Of a stretch of 64,000 nucleotides of DNA, positions 61,195-64,000 are shown piece by piece (position 1 is the stretch's first letter; each line of letters begins with the position of its first letter). Under the pieces are notes generated by a model, which was not told where the DNA came from, made no database searches, and saw only the letters and a list, made by a program, of their open reading frames with translations. The translations under genes were made by a program, and so were the position numbers. This stretch comes from Verrucomicrobiota bacterium (GTDB lineage: Bacteria; Verrucomicrobiota; Verrucomicrobiia; Chthoniobacterales; Terrimicrobiaceae). Location of the stretch: NCBI GenBank assembly GCA_017305195.1, contig JAFKMU010000058.1, forward strand, positions 1 through 64,000, in the 5' to 3' direction.

Positions 61195-61997
61195 CCAGCA
61201 TCTTCCGGCGTTATGCGGACGTGTACGCCATCATGTTCCGCAATTCCCTGATCCGGGAGATGAGCTTCAAGGCCAACTTCCTCCTCTGGATGCTGGTCGA
61301 GGTTCTCTGGTTCATGGGGCAGCTCGTTTTCATCGAGGTCATCTTCAGCTACGTCGAGCGGATCGGGGACTGGACGAAATGGGAGGTCGTCCTCCTCGTG
61401 GGAACCCACCAGCTCATTTCGCAGATCTTCCAGGCGTTCTTCTACGCCAATCTCTCCGCGCTGCCGGAACTGGTGCGCACCGGGCGACTCGACTTTCTGT
61501 TGCTTCAGCCCATCGACGGGCAGTTCGCCGTGTCGACCAAGCAGTTCGGCCTCGATAGCATGATCAATGCCCTCATCGGCGTGGCCTTTATCGTCATGGC
61601 GCTGGTCAAGCTCGCGGTCGTCCCGACGGCCGCCCAGATCGCGCTCTTTTGCACCGCCGTCCTCCTTGGCGTGCTGATCCACTACAGCATCTTTCTGTTC
61701 CTCGCCACGGCGAGCTTCTGGATCGTCCGCGCCGAGGGGCTCATCTACGGGTACTACAGTATTTTCAACATCGGCCGGTATCCCGACGTGATTTTCACCG
61801 GGGCGTTCAAGTTTGTCTTCAGCTGGATCATCCCGGTCATCGTCGTGACCAATGTCCCGGCCCGGTTGCTTCTGCGCACCGGAGACTCCGCGTGGATATT
61901 GCTGGGCCAGCTGCTCCTTGCCGCTGCCCTCGTCCTCGTCGCCGCGCGCGTTTACTGGAAGCTCTCGCTGCGCCGGTATTCCAGCGCCAGCTCCTAG
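61191..61997 (+). CDS. ABC-2-type permease (DUF990-like) without adjacent ATPase
   Basis: Membrane protein of 268 residues with six helices, resembling the DUF990/ABC-2 permease group (LVRTGRLDFLLLQPIDGQF, YGYYSIFNIGRYPDVIFTGAFKFVF). GTG at 61191 overlaps the glycosyltransferase stop (GTGA). Such permeases normally come in pairs with an ATPase; neither a partner nor an ATPase is next to it here. It probably moves a lipid or glycolipid, by position. Confidence 0.8.
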   Translation: MTSIFRRYADVYAIMFRNSLIREMSFKANFLLWMLVEVLWFMGQLVFIEVIFSYVERIGDWTKWEVVLLVGTHQLISQIFQAFFYANLSALPELVRTGRLDFLLLQPIDGQFAVSTKQFGLDSMINALIGVAFIVMALVKLAVVPTAAQIALFCTAVLLGVLIHYSIFLFLATASFWIVRAEGLIYGYYSIFNIGRYPDVIFTGAFKFVFSWIIPVIVVTNVPARLLLRTGDSAWILLGQLLLAAALVLVAARVYWKLSLRRYSSASS

Positions 61998-63799
61998 GCT
62001 GAGGCCTTCTTCGGCTTCCAGTAAAACATGATCCCAATGCCAATGCAGATGGCGAGGGAGCCGATCCATTTCAGGAGCCAGCCCGGATCGTAGAGCACCT
62101 GGAGCGTGGTCTCGTCGAGATCGCGGGGGTTCCACTGGGCCTGGGAGAACTTGTAGTTGATGCCGGTAAGATTCGCCCAGAGCGTGCCGGGGAAGCTGGC
62201 CGGATAGTTCATGCGAGCCACGCCGGTTTTGGTGGCGCCGTTCTGCAAATCCCGGAACTCAATGGTGGCGCGAAAATCCGACGGGGTCTCTGTCCCCTCG
62301 TCGCGCGGGACCTCAAAGTTGACCAGTTGCAGGGTGAAAGGCAGCGTCTGCGGGCGCAATCCGTACCCGAAGCGCACTGTGCTGGTACCCGCAGCAAGCG
62401 CCGTCACCTCGCCCGACTCGATCCAAACATCCGCCCCGCGCGAACCGTCGGGATTCACCAGATGAGCGCGAATGCCGGGGATTCCCTGCACGCCCTTGGG
62501 CAATTCCGGTCCAGGCTTCACCGTGGATGTCATCTGCGCCTGCGGCAGGATCTCCTCCACCTGCGCCTGCCAGTCGGCCCAGCGCAGCGGGATCGTCTCG
62601 CCTTTCGCGGCCTGACCGCTGGCGTAAACCTGGCCGCCGCGAGAGAGCTGGTATTTCAGGACACCGTCCTCAATGGCGGCCTTGAAAAGCGGCTTCGTAT
62701 CGGCGGTTTCCGCGCCTTTGGCGATCCGCACGAGCAGAGCGGGGTTGTTCGGCTGATCGCTGCGGGAGGTCGGCTGGCCGTTCTGCATGGCGAAATCGGG
62801 CCAGTACCGCTCAACCGATATCAGCGCCCCGGCCTCATGGAAGGCCTGACCGACGATCTCCTCGCGGGCATAGGTCGCTCCCGTTCCATCCGGTGCCACC
62901 ACGGTGACCGTCTTGCCATCCGGGCTGAGCCTCACCCCGATGCCGGTCTTGATCGGACCCGTGACCACCGGGGCGAATTTCGCAAAAACCATCTGCGTCT
63001 CGCGGGGAATCTCGGTCGCCTCTCCGGCCAGCGTCGGGACAAGCGACACCCGCGCCAGGCCAAAGAAATCCCTCTCGTCCGCCCGACCGGCCTGAACGAC
63101 CAGCGGCATCTCCAGCGACTGGCCCATCATTCGGCTGGCGAAATGCAGCTGCACGCCGACTCCGCCCGTTCCCTCCGATGCAGCCACCAGCTTTTCCTCA
63201 CGAACCATGTTGGGGGAAAAATCATCGGCCACCACTTTCAGCGCGGTATCCGGGACGAGGAAGGTCTTGGGCCGGTCCGGAGACAAGCGGGCCGTCTCCC
63301 CGTCGAAGGGCATGATGTAAACACCGTCCTGGGACGGACTTTCCATCCAGATGACGCTCTGGCTCGTCGTGACGCGGTTGACCGGCGCAGCGCCCTTCTT
63401 GAGGGTGACATTGCCCTCAAATCCCGTATGCAGCCCGATCATGGCCCCGGCAAGCAGGGTGATGATGCCGTAATGGGTCACGACAAAGCCGATGTGCTTC
63501 TGCTGCCACGGCCAGCGCGTGAGGGTAACAGCGAAGAGGTTGATGCACAGCAGGATAAGGCCAAAGAGAAACCACGGCGACTTGTAGATGTAGGCCTGGG
63601 CGATCCGGGTGTTGAACCCCGACTCCGTGAAGGTCGCCACCGCGCAGGCGAGGGCGATGGCGCCCAGGAGGATGACGGCAAACTTGAGCGACCCGAGGAT
63701 GTGAATGACCCGCCAGACCGTCGAGCGCCGCTGGCGGTCAGCCATCATCTCCCGGCGGAGGCGGGCGGCATCGGAAGCGGGAGGTACGTCGGCGGTCAT
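61994..63799 (-). CDS. ResB-family cytochrome c biogenesis protein
   Basis: ResB/CcsB-like membrane protein of 601 residues, part of system II haem delivery for c-type cytochromes. N-terminal helices (LKFAVILLGAIALACAVATF, SPWFLFGLILLCINLFAVTLTRWPW, FVVTHYGIITLLAGAMIGL) and a large periplasmic domain, then a final helix (LLKWIGSLAICIGIGIMFYW) match the family. ResC is not in view and may be beyond the window. It converges on the ABC-2 permease gene by 4 bases. Confidence 0.88.
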   Translation of the reverse strand: MTADVPPASDAARLRREMMADRQRRSTVWRVIHILGSLKFAVILLGAIALACAVATFTESGFNTRIAQAYIYKSPWFLFGLILLCINLFAVTLTRWPWQQKHIGFVVTHYGIITLLAGAMIGLHTGFEGNVTLKKGAAPVNRVTTSQSVIWMESPSQDGVYIMPFDGETARLSPDRPKTFLVPDTALKVVADDFSPNMVREEKLVAASEGTGGVGVQLHFASRMMGQSLEMPLVVQAGRADERDFFGLARVSLVPTLAGEATEIPRETQMVFAKFAPVVTGPIKTGIGVRLSPDGKTVTVVAPDGTGATYAREEIVGQAFHEAGALISVERYWPDFAMQNGQPTSRSDQPNNPALLVRIAKGAETADTKPLFKAAIEDGVLKYQLSRGGQVYASGQAAKGETIPLRWADWQAQVEEILPQAQMTSTVKPGPELPKGVQGIPGIRAHLVNPDGSRGADVWIESGEVTALAAGTSTVRFGYGLRPQTLPFTLQLVNFEVPRDEGTETPSDFRATIEFRDLQNGATKTGVARMNYPASFPGTLWANLTGINYKFSQAQWNPRDLDETTLQVLYDPGWLLKWIGSLAICIGIGIMFYWKPKKASA

Positions 63800-63876
63800 G
63801 ACCGGAAGGAAGCTATTGCGTCAGGCGATTATTTCAACCATTGGCGTTGAGGCGCGTTCGGGGTACGCTTTCCGCG

Positions 63877-64000
63877 ATGCCGAAGTTTCCCCGCGCTCTC
63901 CGCTGGATCATCCCGTGCTCGGTGGTGGTCCTCTTCCTGGCCGCTCTTGCCATCGGCTCCCTCTGGATCAAGTCGTACCTGCGAAGCGATGCCTTCCGCC
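63877..64000 (+). CDS. Start of a membrane-anchored protein (cut by window end)
   Basis: Only 41 codons are visible from the ATG at 63877. A basic start (MPKFPRALRWII) and a single hydrophobic segment (PCSVVVLFLAALAIGSLWI) suggest a signal anchor. It is divergent from ResB, 77 bases away. No family can be named from this fragment. Confidence 0.7.
   Translation, partial: MPKFPRALRWIIPCSVVVLFLAALAIGSLWIKSYLRSDAFR

Overview
The window is about 64 kb of high-GC chromosome from a Gram-negative bacterium, most likely a member of Verrucomicrobiota near the Spartobacteria/Terrimicrobium group. That placement is an inference from gene style: ExbB with a signal peptide, a long TPR partner, ResB, an LpxH-like hydrolase, a SiaABC-type switch and the look of the rRNA genes. 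The 16S gene in the window could settle it. Genes are dense, many start by ATGA or GTGA overlap with the previous stop, and several starts lack a clear Shine-Dalgarno sequence.

Layout. 1-460: tail of an IS5-like transposase. 476-3364: DUF134 regulator, thioesterase, and a CobW-DUF89 operon, with a shared palindromic motif upstream of two of the units. 3413-6361: YtrA-type GntR regulator, ABC ATPase and two paralogous permeases behind a palindrome. 6451-9910: SirB1-like protein, CinA, purine permease. 9979-14024: an ammonium transporter fused to HAMP and SpoIIE phosphatase domains, followed by SiaB-like, SiaC-like and histidine kinase genes. 14106-17661: DUF255 thioredoxin-like protein, LpxH-like hydrolase, NusG paralogue. 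17990-24000: a complete rRNA operon on the minus strand (16S, tRNA-Ala, tRNA-Ile, 23S, 5S) with three tandem promoters and two tandem terminators. 24147-31735: gnd, pgsA, an ExbB-ExbD-TPR envelope operon and purU. 31849-39403: esterase-like protein, dehydrogenase, MFS and LysR pair, lipoprotein, GbsR-like regulator with a membrane protein and an epimerase, Tat-exported phosphoesterase. 39501-45295: lpdA, LOG, ppk1, lipoate ligase, parB. 45344-48329 and 55994-61997: two lipid-modification operons (desaturase, COG2907 oxidase, DUF1365; two CFA-type methyltransferases, DUF1475, DUF1295, a glycolipid synthase). These are separated by an HD protein, ABC-F ATPase, large ankyrin protein, rhodanese-YceI fusion and lipoprotein hydrolase. 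61994-64000: ResB and the start of a membrane-anchored protein.

The most striking system is 9979-14024. The Amt part keeps all the pore residues I can align with E. coli AmtB, and its C-terminus is a PP2C-type phosphatase. The next two genes match the kinase and phosphoprotein of the Pseudomonas Sia partner switch, and the fourth is a soluble histidine kinase where Sia operons carry a diguanylate cyclase. I infer an ammonium-sensing partner switch whose output is a histidine kinase. I do not know of a characterised example.

The lipid genes suggest that unsaturated acyl chains are made by the desaturase, then methylated, cyclopropanated or further oxidised, alongside glycolipid synthesis. The desaturase message may be controlled by a hairpin that covers its ribosome binding site. 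LpdA and the lipoate ligase are both tied to lipoylated dehydrogenase complexes, but no E1 or E2 genes are present here.
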